A stretch of DNA of 64,000 bases from contig NW_006917100.1 of the NCBI RefSeq assembly GCF_000516985.1, forward strand, positions 2,159,490 through 2,223,489, written 5' to 3'. The notes under the pieces are model-generated. The model was not told the DNA's origin, searched no databases, and was given only the letters and a program-made list of their open reading frames with translations. This DNA is from Pestalotiopsis fici W106-1. Its lineage: Eukaryota; Ascomycota; Sordariomycetes; Amphisphaeriales; Sporocadaceae. This document shows positions 10,802 to 23,169 of the stretch, piece after piece. Both the position numbers and the translations under genes were made by a program. How positions within the stretch are numbered: position 1 is the stretch's first letter; the number at the start of each line of letters is the position of its first letter.

Positions 10802-13343
10802 TCATCCACCAAAAAACTCCCCAAGCTCTGCCCCTTCCTCTTCCGTGACCGCGAGCTCTAGTAATTCGTGTGCCAACTCTGCCGTGTCTTCACTGACCCC
10901 TTCCTCGGCAAAGTTCAGCCTTCCGAGGCTCAATAAGTATTTCTGGTGTGCCCCAGTAAATTTCGATAGTTTGGTTGTGATGTTGACTCTGTCCTTGTTG
11001 TCTTTGTTCGTGACAAGCGTGTGCAAGAGCAGCATCGTGTGTGCGATTAACCTCTGCACTCCATCCGGCTCATCTTGTGGAGGCTCTCCGGAATCACTCG
11101 TGTCTGCATCTAGTTGCGGTATGGGGGAGTCGGGGTCTGGCAGCACATATACTGTGGATGTGCAATTGCCATCGTACATATCGTCAATAGTCCAACTGAG
11201 GAATATGACCAGCCGTGGAATAGCGTAATCGTGCGTGACAAGTTGTCTCATGCCAAAGGGTGACCTTGCAAATGCCGCCAGCGTTTGTAGCAATGTAAAA
11301 CACAGAGTCCAACGTTTTTCTTGCTGTACATCCCACTGGTGAGTCTCCAGTAGATGATAGGTAAGTCTTTCGATGATGAGAGGCGCGACCAAATCCACAG
11401 TGCGATTAGGGGCAGTTGAGATTGGCCCAATAGACTCATCAAATGCAGATGTACATAGCAGCTTGAGAGTCGTAATAAAGTCGTCAATTGGTTGTTTGTG
11501 GCTCTTGAGCATCATGAGTATGAAGTCTGGATGCACACAATTCCAAAAGTCAACTATCGGCCGTGACAGAGAGCCCCCGATAGGATCTGATGTGGCACAT
11601 CCTAGAGCCGTGAGATACATAACGGACAGAATCGACGACGTTGGAATGTGTTCCTTTAGGTTGAGGAAAGCCGCATCGGATGGATCGCCATCGGAACTTT
11701 GATTGCGTAATCGAGGAATGCCGATTTCGTACCATGAATCCAGAGCAGTAGAGACCAGAGCCTCTGTGATGAATGGTGCAATCCCAATAGTGTTGAGCTG
11801 CAATGTGAATGCAACAAGGGAAACGAGCTCACCAATAGGCGCAAGCTGCGTCGAGTCAGCTACTCAAATCACATTACACAAGCATGGGGCATATTAGAGC
11901 TTACACATCCATCTTTGCGACATTGTAGCCATAATTCAATGACACTGTCACAAAACTCAATCGGGAGCCGTATGGGGTCTTGATGATCGCCAAGCATGGC
12001 TAGCTTTTGGAACAGAATGGCTGCCAGACTCTCTGCAGGCTTGGCTGGCAGAGCAAAGCCAGCCAAGTAGTCAAAGGTTAGAGGCCTACCATAGCCAGAG
12101 CTGTGATTGAGTATGACCCTCAGGTACTACCAGCAAAATGAGTAGCTATTCGGGTAATTTAAATGCCAACATTACTTACATCAACGCCTAGAGGATTGGT
12201 CTGAGCTACCGGCTGTTCGGTTTGCGGCGGTCCATCGACATCTTTGCTTGTGCCTGTCGTCTCGTGATCCTCTGTCATGATCACATCCTGGTCGGTCTCG
12301 AGGGCCATGATGGGGCTTTCGATATTCGGTCGTTTTCTCTTGTTCTTTGTCGGTGTCCTGGTGAGCCTGGCAGGAGGATCTGGCATGACACTAGCCACGG
12401 CTCCAGGGTTCCTACCTCTATTGCCTTTGCTGGGACTAGCAACCATTTCAACATCGTCGAAGCCATCGGCAACACCCCAGACCTTGGCTGCTGCGGGCTT
12501 CTTGGGTGTGCCCCCATCTTTCTCCCTCCGCTTGGCCCGGTCGAGCTCATCATGTAATTCCCGGCGGATGAACTGAAGCTCTGTCGTGGCTGTTTTCTGA
12601 CCAGCTTTGGCGGCCTCGGCAGCACGTTCTGACTTGGATATTTGCTCAGCAGTCTGTTTCTTCAAGGCTTGCACTTCTCTGTCGTGATCCTGCCTGTGTT
12701 TCTCTAGATTCCGACGGACGATATCTATTTCTCCGTCTTTGGTCTGTAGTTTGAGCTCCAATTCTTGTATCCGAGCCTGCAATGCTTCATGGTCGATATC
12801 TACTGCTGTGGACTGCTGCGGCGCTTGTGACGGCTGATTGCGTGACTGGAGGGGGGTTGGTCGAGGGATAGGCGGGGGCCGCATTTGACTGTATGGGGCG
12901 GTTTGCGACTGTCGAGGGCCATATTGAGACTGCCGCAGCCCAGTGTGTATCTGCGCAGGAGGTCGCGAGTTGGTTCCTACCGGCTGTGGCCGGTAGTGGG
13001 TCGCGCGTACAGGTACATTTCCCCATCTGTTCTGTTGCTGCTGATGTGGTTGCTGCTGTTGCTGCTGTTGCTGCTGCTGGGTTGTTTGCTGGCGTTGTGG
13101 CGCAACGCGCGAGCCATTGGTTGCCGTGGCCGTCTTCTCGGGGAGGAGAACAGAGTTGCCGCGCAGTTCATTCGTTATGATGGAATCTCCGAGATCGTCA
13201 TCGTCAAATTCATCGAGTTCGAGGTCATCTTGCGTCGAGCCGGCCTGCCTCTGGGCTTGTGTAAACTGGATAGCATTGTTTTCGAGCTCGTCCAGCACGT
13301 TTACATTCAAGTCGTCGAAACCGTCATCGGAGAAATCGTCCAT
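10802..13343 (-). CDS. uvsD: DNA damage checkpoint protein, ATRIP/UvsD/Rad26 type
   Basis: Exons 13343-12180, 12126-11905 and 11845-10802 encode 809 aa with introns of 53 and 59 nt. The family is the partner of the ATR/Mec1 checkpoint kinase: it recruits the kinase to RPA-coated single-stranded DNA in the nucleus. The N terminus is a short acidic motif (MDDFSDDGFDDLN) like the RPA-binding region of ATRIP proteins, followed by NAIQFTQAQ. A glutamine tract (89-104), a proline/glutamine-rich stretch and a coiled coil (about 184-275) follow, then a basic stretch (KNKRKR) and a helical C-terminal half typical of the family. The reading frame is open 20 codons further upstream without another ATG, so M at 13343 is the start. 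The symbol follows the Aspergillus name. Sequence identity to any one orthologue cannot be measured here. Confidence 0.82.
13032..13079 (-). repeat. Glutamine-coding trinucleotide tract in the ATRIP-type gene
   Basis: CAG/CAA codons give residues 89-104, ten glutamines, then P-H, then four glutamines. CAA interruptions occur, which slow slippage. The tract lies between the acidic N terminus and the coiled coil. Confidence 0.9.
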
Positions 13344-14463
13344 AGCGACCCATTGAGCCTGAAGCGACCACTTCAGCACCCATTGGCACGATGTAATGGA
13401 CAATCAAGTTCTCTCCCATTTAGGTCTGAGGAATTGCGCCCGTCTCTGTTGCCTTGGGGTTGTTGGTTGGTCACAGCCTGGAAACTCTTATCGCGGCTTA
13501 TCGCCGGCGGAAGCGCGACTGCATATGTGTGTTGGGGTGAGGCATCGCGGTAGTCAAGGCAGGGCCCGCGTAAAGTGGCCAGTCCCCACCTTTTTCCCGT
13601 GTTTACCTGGATATACTTTCAGGGCACCTGCAGCAGGCAAATAAAGTGCATGCATTCATAAAGTACAATTTCGTGTAGTCTTCTCTCCATTGAAAGTCAC
13701 CAGAAGTTTGCTTTTTGTCTCTCACATAATTAAGGATGATGGCTTGAGATCAAAACAAGAACACCATGAACAACAATTCTTGAGACCCAATGTCCGCAGG
13801 GCCTACCAATTCGCACCACTTGCCGAATACTGAACGATCGCAAGGACATGAAGGATGTAGAGCGGACTGTACCTGGCGATATTGGTCTCACAACGGATCG
13901 CTAGCGAGGCAAGACGGGTGGGATCCCTGTGGCCCATTGGAATGCGATTCTGCTACGAACCAAAACCAATGTCTCTTGACACGGCTCAATCCAGGGCAAC
14001 GCGTCTCATTTCGCCTCGTCGACTTACATATCACTCCGCAGCATATGCCTCTCCATAAGAGAAGAGCATCCATAATTCCCAGTTGCCTCTAATCCATGTA
14101 GCAGCTGACTAGATCGCTGAGACAAATGGTTTTTTATTCTTCGCGCAAAGACCTGAAAGTTGAGTGTCTTCCCCATGCAGTACCGGTTGAGTTGCGGGAA
14201 GGAACAGATGTCTCATAAGAGGTGGTCGCACTGCCCTTGATAGCGTTTGCTCTGCATCCATCGGTGAAACGCATGTGCAAAGCAACGTGAGATAAACCTA
14301 CTTTTCCCCATGTTTCCCGTAAACACAACATCTCTGGAGTTCCCCCCCTTCTCTGGCGACCCCAGGCGAGATAGACTTCATTCTGCACAAGAGGAAAAAA
14401 AAAACATCGTTCGCTGTTTTGCTGTTGATCTTTTCAACAAGAACACAGGTCAGCCCCCTTGAG
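13344..14463. other. Intergenic region between divergent genes
   Basis: Shared upstream region of the ATRIP-type gene (-) and the small membrane protein gene (+). A short A-rich run lies near 14394-14404. No further gene is supported. Confidence 0.55.
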
Positions 14464-15090
14464 ATGGTCGTGGGACATCAGTTCCACATGGAGGGCAGAG
14501 AGGCGTGGGCGTTGAACACCCTGAATCATGGTCTCCTAGATGGCAGACACGTCGTCGTGGATACACGAAGTGGTGGCTCTGCAAATACCATCAGCGATCC
14601 TCCTGTCATGCCTGACCACCCTCCGCCGCCGCCCCCTCTGGTCACTCATACACCAACATCTGAACCAAATGATCCCCCTACCGCTGTTTCTGCTGCTCAG
14701 GACGGCCCGTCCGACATGGGCATGACCGTGCTCAGTATCGCCGTCGGAGCTGTTGCAGCCTTCATCATAATTCCAGCCCTGGCCGTCGTTGCATATCTCT
14801 ACATCCGGCGATGGAGGAGGAGCGGAAATACAACATATGACAGCCTGGACGGCGAGACGCAAGATGACGATGAGGACTACTTTTCGAATGCCACACATCC
14901 TCACTACCATGATGAAATCCAGCTCAAAGACTACGAGAACGAGAGCAAGCCATCTTTTGAAGAAACGGGGGATCTAGCCACGCCCGCGAGCGCGATCCAT
15001 GTCATCCCAGCAGATCTTGGACCATTTTCACCAGGGATGAAGAAGACTATGGCACTGGGCTCGGGGACGATCCGGTCGCCTGGGGCATAA
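14464..15090 (+). CDS. Small single-pass membrane protein, unknown function
   Basis: A 208-residue frame from ATG 14464 to TAA. The N-terminal 90 residues are proline-rich (including a run of six prolines). One strong membrane segment follows at about 96-118, ending in the basic stop-transfer sequence YIRRWRRSG. The C-terminal 90 residues are acidic and carry tyrosine-containing stretches (YDSLDGE, EDYFSN), as in cytoplasmic tails. No signal peptide is evident. The layout resembles fungal single-pass surface proteins with a short outer domain, but I do not recognise a named family. The N terminus is uncertain: an upstream exon may exist, and the first 40 residues have weak coding character. 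The membrane segment and tail are the best-supported part. Confidence 0.55.
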   Translation: MVVGHQFHMEGREAWALNTLNHGLLDGRHVVVDTRSGGSANTISDPPVMPDHPPPPPPLVTHTPTSEPNDPPTAVSAAQDGPSDMGMTVLSIAVGAVAAFIIIPALAVVAYLYIRRWRRSGNTTYDSLDGETQDDDEDYFSNATHPHYHDEIQLKDYENESKPSFEETGDLATPASAIHVIPADLGPFSPGMKKTMALGSGTIRSPGA

Positions 15091-16161
15091 ACGAATTAAA
15101 CGCCATTGACCTCTTCTTGTTCCCAGTATGGGTGCCCATTGCGTCGAGAATGCATGTAACATATCTATACCGCGAAACATTTCATCGCGAAGGATGTATA
15201 TGAGCCTCCGTGTAGCAGGTGCGTGTACGATATGAAGTGACGGACATGTGAAATGGAAATCTGGAAACTTGGAGTTACATCTTTATGACGCAAGACTCAT
15301 CATATTCTTACAATGGCGTTCTCCTGAAAGAACCAGAAATGGAATTTGTTGGACGAGACCGAAAGATAGTTTTCAAACGTCTCTTTCAATAATTGCAAGC
15401 CGAAGTAGGGGTTGTTCTTGATGGGACAGTGTTGAAAAGCCGTGTCAACTTTGTAGCAGACTTTCAAAATTAGAAGTAACGTTTTGAATCAATTACTTTG
15501 TCTTCAAGTATTCACAAAACTGCAATCATAGCTACAAGATATATGTGGATCGGTAGACTGCTTCACTATATGAGTCAATCAAGTTGGCATGATTTTGAAT
15601 CAATGATATTCTCTTTGCTCGGAACGAGTCACAGACGCTGCAATAGATGCTTTTAGATTTGCTGCAACACCTGCTTTACCTCTACGCATATGGTCCATGA
15701 GGACATACATCGTGCGAATTCCTCTCGTGGAAAGTATAATATACAATCACCACTTCAAGAAGTTTCTACGTGGACTAATGCATGCCAAGAGCAACGCAAA
15801 TAGTCAAATGGTTCAAATGTAACATTTCTAGAGTCCATTTCATTTCTAACCATTCTGGCCTCCTTTAAGATTATTTCTTGTCGCATAGCGATATCAAGCA
15901 CGCGATAATCAGATTTATGAAATCTTGAATTGAGAACTTTAAATAAACAAATAATATCTATCACAAGACGCTGGGGTGTAGGTAAACAAGGTTTTTTATT
16001 CAATGGTGCACTAAAACATGCGGGTATCATGCCATGCGTATGCCCAATTCGTGTGATGAAGCGTAAAAATCTTTTATCCTCCTCCTCCTCCTCTCTCTTT
16101 CTCTCTGACTCTCACTTTCTCTCTGACGTCTCAACGGGGGGGAGATGCCGATACGCTCATC
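15091..16161. other. Intergenic region between convergent genes
   Basis: AT-rich 3' flanks of the membrane protein (+) and the CRH-type enzyme (-). A CT-rich microsatellite-like tract lies at 16078-16125, close to the stop of the CRH gene and so probably in its 3' UTR. No gene is supported. Confidence 0.55.
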
Positions 16162-17251
16162 TTACAGGAAGAAGGCGGAGATGGCGGCCAGGAGAAGGCC
16201 AGCAACGGGGGCAGACTGGGCAACGCCGGCAGAGGTGGCAGTGGTGCCGGAAGCAGAGGAGCTCGAGGACGAAGAAGTGCCAGAGCTGGAGGAGCCAGAG
16301 CTGGAAGAGTTGGACGAGGTGGAGGAGCCGGTGCTGGAGGTGCTGCTGATGCTGCTGCTCTCGGTCTCGTTGACAATGACGGCGTCGGGCGAGTCGAGGA
16401 CGATGCTGGTCCAGTCGCCGGTCAAGTCGCCGTAGGTGTAGGTCGAGGCCGGGTTGTAGTTGACAATGTCAATGGACTGGACGTACATGGTGAAGGGGCC
16501 GTCGTCGTAGTCGGTCTCGCCGCCGGCCCACTCAATGGTGCCCTCGCTGCCGCTGTCGCTGGCGGACCAGGAGCCGAGCTTGATGCGCATGGGAGTCTGG
16601 GGGTAGTTCTTGCCGTCGACGGCATCGGCGTACTCTAGGGTGCGGACGGCCTCGCCGTCGATCCACCAGGTGGTGTAGGCCGAGGTCCACTCGATGGTGT
16701 AGTTGTGCCAGTTGTCCTGAGAGTCGCCGACGGTCTCGTAGGTGCCGCGGTCGTACGAGGTGGTGTTGCCCTTGCCAAAGTAGTTGGTCTGGACCTCGTC
16801 AATGTCGCCGCCGAGCCACTCCCAGTCAATCTCGTCGAGGTCATCCGACTCCAGGATCACACAGCTGACAATACCAGTTCCGGGGGAGGCCTTGACAACG
16901 GCGGAGATGGTGCCGAAGAAGACGTAGAACTCGGACTGCATCGTAGGGGCGTCACCAGACTCGGTAATGGTGAAAGAAAGACCATTGTCGTCGTAGCTGG
17001 CATCGCCATAGGTCATGACCCAGTCAGAGCTCTCACCGGAGGTGAAGTTGACCGAGTAGGTCGATTGGTTCAAACCAACATCCGAGGGGCAGGTGGCTAC
17101 ATTATTCTTGTTAGTCACGGCTTATTTCTTGGTAAAGATGTAACACTTGAATTCTTGTCTTCTTACAGTTTTCAGTTGGGTTACAGTCCGTGTAAGTCTG
17201 GGCAAGGGCCACAGCGGGCAGGAGGAAACCTGCCAAACGTACGTACTGCAT
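16162..17251 (-). CDS. GPI-anchored cell-wall glycosidase/transglycosylase, GH16 CRH family
   Basis: Exon 1 is 17251-17167 and exon 2 is 17096-16162 (70-nt intron); 339 aa. Exon 1 supplies a signal peptide (MQYVRLAGFLLPAVALA) and the first cysteine of the mature protein. The GH16 active site DEIDWEW sits at residues 116-122, with Glu117 and Glu121 as expected nucleophile and acid/base. CRH enzymes join chitin to beta-glucan in the fungal wall. A serine-rich region (about 265-315) and a hydrophobic C terminus (PVAGLLLAAISAFFL) indicate a GPI-anchor signal. There is no chitin-binding module, so this is the short form. Substrate assignment is by family. Confidence 0.92.
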
Positions 17252-20200
17252 ATTGTTTGTGGTTGAACGAGTGTGCGAAAGAAGAATCAGGGAAGAAAGT
17301 TAGCGAATGACTGGTTTGTGAAACTGAAGACACAAGGACAAGCAAGTAAACGAGAAGAACAGTAAAGAGTCGTCGTTGCAAAGAGTCTCAAGGTCCCATA
17401 TGTAAGGGGTTTCAGGGGACCTGTGCTTGCGATGGGGTCTGGTTCCAAATTGACTTTCGTGCTATACACTGAGTCGGCCGCTGTGCACTACACGCATTTT
17501 CGCCGCCACATTACGATCCATCCTTTTTTGTCCCTCGGCGGGCTCTTTTGGTGGACCGTTCGAATGATCAGTTAGTGTCCATAGTAGTGAATCAGTTCCA
17601 ATCCATTTTTTTCCACACGCCAATCCATCAGAGCCATTCACCATTCTCACCTGACGGCAATCCTGTGCCATTCTTGATACTGGGCAAACGTGGAGATCTC
17701 GGACTGACTGCGACTGGGCAGGGATCTCCTTGCTTTCGGATTGGTGATAGTTGCGTTTGTGTCCACGTACGCATGTGGAGCTTGGCAAATTTGACCCACC
17801 GTGGGCCAAATCGTCAGTCCTGATTGCCAAAAGAGACCAGGACGAATATGATGAACTGGAGGTGAGACAGGGTATACCTCATATTGGGCCATTTAAATTG
17901 TTCGACGAAGGTATGAAGATCTGGGTTGGTTTAAAAAATGGCACAGACTTCAACCAGACATTGCCTGCCAATGGGTATGGGCAAAAGGGCATAGTGCACC
18001 CGTACTGCTGATTCGGGCATACGGTATGCACCAACCACTCACTGTAGGATGCACGGCACCATACATCAATGATACATAGAACCTACAGTACCTAGTACCT
18101 CAAGGTAGCTCGGGAATACTACTGGCTAGGATATATGTCATTTGTTTTCATGGTTCCTGAAGCTGACCAAAGTTGACTTAGTAAAAGCTTAGCATGCGCA
18201 TCCACATTCCAGAAAGAGGGTCTCTTGGGTGCTGCGGCACTGCTGCTGCGACCTGCACGTCGATTTCTCGCCGCTGTGCTAGCTTCGTCAGGATCTCTCA
18301 ACTGGAGATCCAATGCCTGTTCTCCCCTGGCTGGCAGTCTGATCTGCGGCTCCGACAGCAAGGCGGCCCCCCTTTGTATCGATTTCTTCAGGCAGCTCAG
18401 GTGTGTAGAATCTCGTATTTGCCAAGACTATTTTATTTTTGCAATTACAATCGTGGTGGTGCAGTGCTTTCGGATCTCTGCTGTGCCGCCCGTCGATATC
18501 GCCGAGTGGCCCAAGAGACAGACTTGGTAAGAATGACCTCGATACCAAGTACACATTGCAAACTTCCAATGGCCAGTACTACAATGTATTGTCTGCTGAC
18601 GGAATTTCAAACGCACCCCAGTTTGCCCAGCATTCCCAGCTGCCTACTAACACTGCTAGCTGGCCACCGCCGACCTCTTATAGTGCATATCAGACAACTC
18701 GTCATCTCAGCAGAGTCCACGTCAACAAATGGTCGTCCATCTTTCACAGCTTTTTATGGATACGGTGAGATACCGTATCTACGATCTTCCACGCAAAGAA
18801 GATTCTAGGGCCCATCACCCAAAGTAGTAGCATCTCAGGCACATTCTTCCCGATCGAATTTGCCGACTCGGATAGCGATCAAGGTCACATAAGGTTATGT
18901 CAAGTCATTATTTTTTTCCTTTCTCTTTGCCCCGTCCGTCACTTTAGGTAGGAAAGGTAGGATTCCGCCGCCCCGTTTACCAGGACGTTGGACCCCTGAG
19001 GACGACACCCCGCCGGTCTAAAATGCTTGGCACCGACCGTTTTTTTACTCAATAGTCTGACAGGAGACATCTCCGCACACCTTTTCTACTTCCGACATTG
19101 AAATTGATATCATATCCAGCTTGCTTCACCATCGACTGACTGCCAGTGATGCTTCCAAAGGAGAGGAAGCACATTGGATGCTACTTGCCCTTCCGTTGAT
19201 TCTTCATGTACGATGATGGAACGCAGCGTCTCGGATTTAATCTGGAAACTGAGCCAACGATATACATACGGACAAACCGATGCGACGTCTCCTTCCCCAG
19301 AAATTCTCGTGATGGCAACAGAAAAAGATAAGGGGAACGTGAGCTCCTGGCAAGTCTCCGCTTCTGATATTAGTGGGATGGGCCGTGTCATGTCTAGTAC
19401 TATGATCAAAGTGAGGGAGCCTGTGCAGAGCTTCGAGATATGGCTCCCTCCTCGCTACTATCTTGTATTCTGGCAGCTTTGATTTCAGTTCTGAGCGTGA
19501 TCATTGACTTTCTTTCAGCTGCGAATCATCCGGCGAACGACAGCAGCCTTGCCACTACTATGCCGCTCCGCTACGGTCGCTCTAGTCTCTGGTAAACTCG
19601 CACGTCATTGAGTTGCCGGTTGCTTGGGACGTGCCGACGCCGAAACTTTGGGTGCTCTTGGGTGGCCTAGCCACCCATTATTAGTCATGGTGCCTCCCCA
19701 GTCTCGGGTATTCCACGCCCCCTCCATCAGTCCCGTACGTAATGGTACGATTCCGTCAGAGACATCTCAATCACGATGGCTTCTGCTCGGGTTTGATCCA
19801 TCGCCATGTGTCTCGCTACTTGCAGAATACTGACTCTCGCTCAAAGTTTGGATCCGCCGTCTCCAATGAACCTTTGAGAGCGATTACCGCACCAAGATAA
19901 TGCATATTATTTGGCGCCTAGAGCAAGTATACCACAGACTTTGTGCAGCTCAGCGCGAAGACTATATCAGGACATCCTGCACGTATCTACGACTACGTAT
20001 CGGACGGAGATAGGTAGACTAGTTAGTCTGGCACCGGGTGCAGCCGACTTTGAAAGGAGCAAATGCCAAATCCCACACAGCTTCTCGCATCAAGGTCCAT
20101 CCCGGGGCGGAGCTTCACCGTTGGAGAGCCTGTCCGCCTCCACATTTACTTATTCACAGGACATGCTGGCATGGAAGTCAGTCGTTGATGGTCTGAGGGG

Positions 20201-20842
20201 TCGAGCGTCTCGATATTGAGCTGGGCAACAGCGCTGATGCACAAGAGGACAGCCTGTGAGAGTGCGCCATGATGAACCTTAACTCAATAGGCAGCGGCGC
20301 CATCGACAACAACAAGTGTTAAGTTACTCCCAATTGCGGAGATGGTCAGCTTGGATTCTCTCGTACAAGAAGAGTCTCAAGGCAGTATCAGATGGGAAGT
20401 TTTGACAGCTGAGTTTTCAGCCATTATCCCTGAACCTCTTGGAATGAAACCAATCCTTGTCCTGGTCAATAGCAGGTTGGTTCTCTCGTGGGGTCGTGGT
20501 CCCAGAGCTAGTTGTCAGCAGTGATTAACTCTAGGCGTATCGTCGTCCAAAATATCGGCTGCGCCAGCCACGAGGACAGCCACGAGAACAGCATCAGTCC
20601 ATTCGTGTTATTGCCCGCGCATATCTGGCTAATCAATCGTTTGCAAAGAACGTTACTAGGCTCAGATACCGGGACTCCGTGGTCCCAGCCTCTGCACTAG
20701 GCTGATAACCAGCCTGTCTTGGGGCCTTTCAACAGGCCCACTTCCAACTCTTGTCTAGTTTACCCAGAGACTTGAAAATTTTCTTTATACATCACAGATG
20801 ATAATGAAAATATTTGCAACGACAAGCGTTGAGATCTTCACA
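17252..20842. other. 3.6 kb gene-poor region
   Basis: No gene with a convincing motif is present. Several frames of 90-200 codons are open on both strands, notably around 18194-18808 and 19080-19480 (+), but they are short and mutually overlapping and carry no recognisable domain. They may be remnants of decayed genes. The CRH gene promoter occupies the left end, and the tRNA-Lys gene follows on the right. Confidence 0.45.
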
Positions 20843-20915
20843 GCCCGGTTAGCTCAATCGGTAGAGCGTGAGACTCTTAATCTCAAGGCTGCGGGTTCGA
20901 CCCCCGCATTGGGCT
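20843..20915 (+). tRNA. tRNA-Lys (anticodon CTT), intronless
   Basis: The 73-nt sequence folds as a full cloverleaf. The 7-bp acceptor stem (GCCCGGT with ATTGGGC) has two G-U pairs. The D arm contains GCTC...GAGC, the anticodon arm is TGAGA/TCTCA around the loop CTCTTAA (anticodon CTT), and the T arm is GCGGG-TTCGACC-CCCGC. Internal promoter boxes A and B are intact, and a short T-run (TTTTTTT) lies about 45 nt downstream as a possible Pol III stop. CCA is not encoded, as expected for a nuclear gene. Confidence 0.97.
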
Positions 20916-21561
20916 CAATTCCCAGTGCATCTCAGTTACTGAGATATCTCGACCTTCTTTTTTTGCTGATTTTTTGGCTCAGTCACAGATCTTTTGTGTA
21001 CTATGTACGACTTGCGGAAGCTCCGGGTGGGTCCGGGGGGCTACCAGGCCTTTTCCGGACAGAAAGATAAAAATCCGAGACGGGAGATCGTCTTGCAGCT
21101 GGTATCCAGAAAAAGTTTATTTTTTGTTTGTTTTCCGTATTGTCCATTCCAACAGTTTGCATTCATGAATCCAAGGTTTGCTGCCGATATCCCGAGGGCT
21201 GGTATCCTACGCTAGGTGCCCAAGATCAAGTTTTCTTAAACCCCCGAGGCGGGGGCACGTGGGATCGAGACCAATTTAGCGTTGCGGCGGATAGTTTTCT
21301 TTTAGATCCAGAAAAACACTTTGTTGTGATTGGGCTGCGCCGACACGGTTGTCGCAAGCCAAGTTGATCTTCTTGATCGTATTGCGACCATGATGACGAC
21401 GATCGGCTGTTTATTGTGCTAGCAGAGTATTTCGTCTTGACGTTGCTGGCCAACGACGCTGAAACACAGCCACAGAACATGTTCGCAATCCTGCCCAAAG
21501 TCGTCATGCCTCAGCCCCCACCCCCCCCCCCCCCGGCCCGCAAAGCAGCTTCATTATTGGC
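20916..21561. other. Intergenic region with poly-C tract
   Basis: Region between the tRNA and the 3' end of the Clr5-domain gene (-). A C-rich run (C5-A-C14) lies at 21515-21534, just downstream of that gene's stop. No gene is seen. Confidence 0.6.
21515..21534 (+). repeat. Poly-C (poly-G on minus strand) tract
   Basis: Five C, one A, then fourteen C. On the transcript of the neighbouring minus-strand gene this would be a G-run about 30 nt after the stop codon. Confidence 0.9.
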
Positions 21562-23169
21562 TCAGTTCTGGGCTGTGGTATTGTCCGTCTCGTGTTCAAA
21601 TCGACTGTCTTCTTTTCGACAGATGAGGTTCCAGCTGGACTCAAAGTCGAAAGCTTGGTGCAATTGAACTGACGCAGCAAAATCGTTTCGCTTCCCGTAC
21701 TCGGTGTCAAGTTGAATCACCGTCCTCACCGTCCATTGGTGATCTTTGCCAACAGTCTTGACACACCAGTCGAGCCGCCGTTGGTAAAAATCTTTCAAGT
21801 CTTGATACGTGCCAATACGCTCTATAACTTGGCACGTGATGGCGAAATATTGACTGGTGGTGAATTGGTCAATCTCTTCAGGCTGCGACTCGACCTCGCG
21901 ACCAACTTCGTCCAGGATCTGCTTGGCCTCTGCAAATCTGTTGTTGTGTTGGTAAATAGAAGCCAGCATCTCTTTGGCCCAGCACACATAGGACGTTGTA
22001 TCTGAGTCGCCTTTTGCCTCTTTCAAACGAATAGCCTGCGCTATGTCGGCTTCCGCCTCCTCAATGGACATGCTCCCGTAACAGTGCGTTTGTCGCGCCG
22101 TGTCGATCCGTTGATTGATTAGGAATTCAGCATCCTCTGCAAAATAGGTTGCGAGCAGTGCGAGCTGCGCCTTGATCACTACAGCCGCGGCCGTACGGAT
22201 CTGGTCCATCCCAAGTGGCATGAGCGATGTCCATATTCTCGAAAATGGGTGAGCGGGTCCTAGACATGCTCTGCACAAACCCGCGATATATCGAAGAATT
22301 ACGTGCGCAAGATCTAGTCTCTCGAGCGAAAGACGCAGAAATATCGAGTATGTTTCTATGATTAAGAGTGGGTGCTCCTTTTGTATTAGTGACTTGTAGT
22401 TCTTGAGACAAATGTCAATCATTTGAAAACCTTGCTTCATCTTTCCATTTCTGATCATAACGAGGCCGTTAAAGATCTTGTTATGCCAGACCTCGGAGTA
22501 GTCCTCCAACACGATATTCCAGGTTCGGTCCCATATGGAGGTCTGTACTCTGTTCCGCGTGTAATCAAGGACAGCCGCCAGACAGCTCTCAATGTACCTG
22601 AACTGTGCGGGGGCATCAATGCTCGTGGCCACGGGCGAGGGGCTGACGGTCCGCGATGATGAGAGCTCGAGGGACATGGTCCGGGAGCGCGAAAGGAGGG
22701 ACTTGTTGTCGGCCGCCGCCAGGAAGCTGTACTCGCGCGGCAGCCTCGTCTGCAACTCGTGCTTCATGCTGGCCGGTCCCGGGACGCGGCCGCGGATCAC
22801 GGGCAGCGTGGCCTTGCCCCGCGATGCCTCCCACAGTGCTTTTCTGACTTTGCCGGCCGAGAGGTTCTTGGTCAGGCCCCAGAGCTTGATGCGATGTTTA
22901 TACATTTTCTGCCTTTTCGAGGAAGGACAATGTCAGCTTGCTTCCTGAATTAACAGAATGTGAGAGAATTCCTACGTGGCGTGAAGATGATGCTCTTTTT
23001 CCATGATCTCAGAGACCTCTCTTAAAGTCTTGCCCTGATCCCAATACAAAGCCGTGATTCTTTCCTTGTGCAACTCCCAATCTTCCAGTGTGGCCCATCG
23101 ACGCCCAGGAGCGCCACCGCCGCCTGCTGAATTCCGCGACATGTCGCTGACATGGATCCTCTCCAACAT
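21562..23169 (-). CDS. Clr5-domain protein with helical repeat C terminus
   Basis: Exon 1 is 23169-22976 and exon 2 is 22912-21562 (63-nt intron with CTGAC branch); 514 aa. The Clr5 domain (about residues 25-80) is formed across the junction: a WELHKERITALYWDQ helix, LREVSEIMEKEHHLHAT, then MYKHRIKLWGLTKN. The acceptor at 22913 keeps the frame that joins these halves; the next AG would shift it. Clr5 domains are small putative DNA-binding modules common in filamentous fungi, named after S. pombe Clr5. The remainder (about 150-514) is alpha-helical with tetratricopeptide-like spacing and includes conserved-looking HxW and LxxRLDW stretches, as in other fungal Clr5-TPR proteins. Specific targets are unknown. 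Confidence 0.85.
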
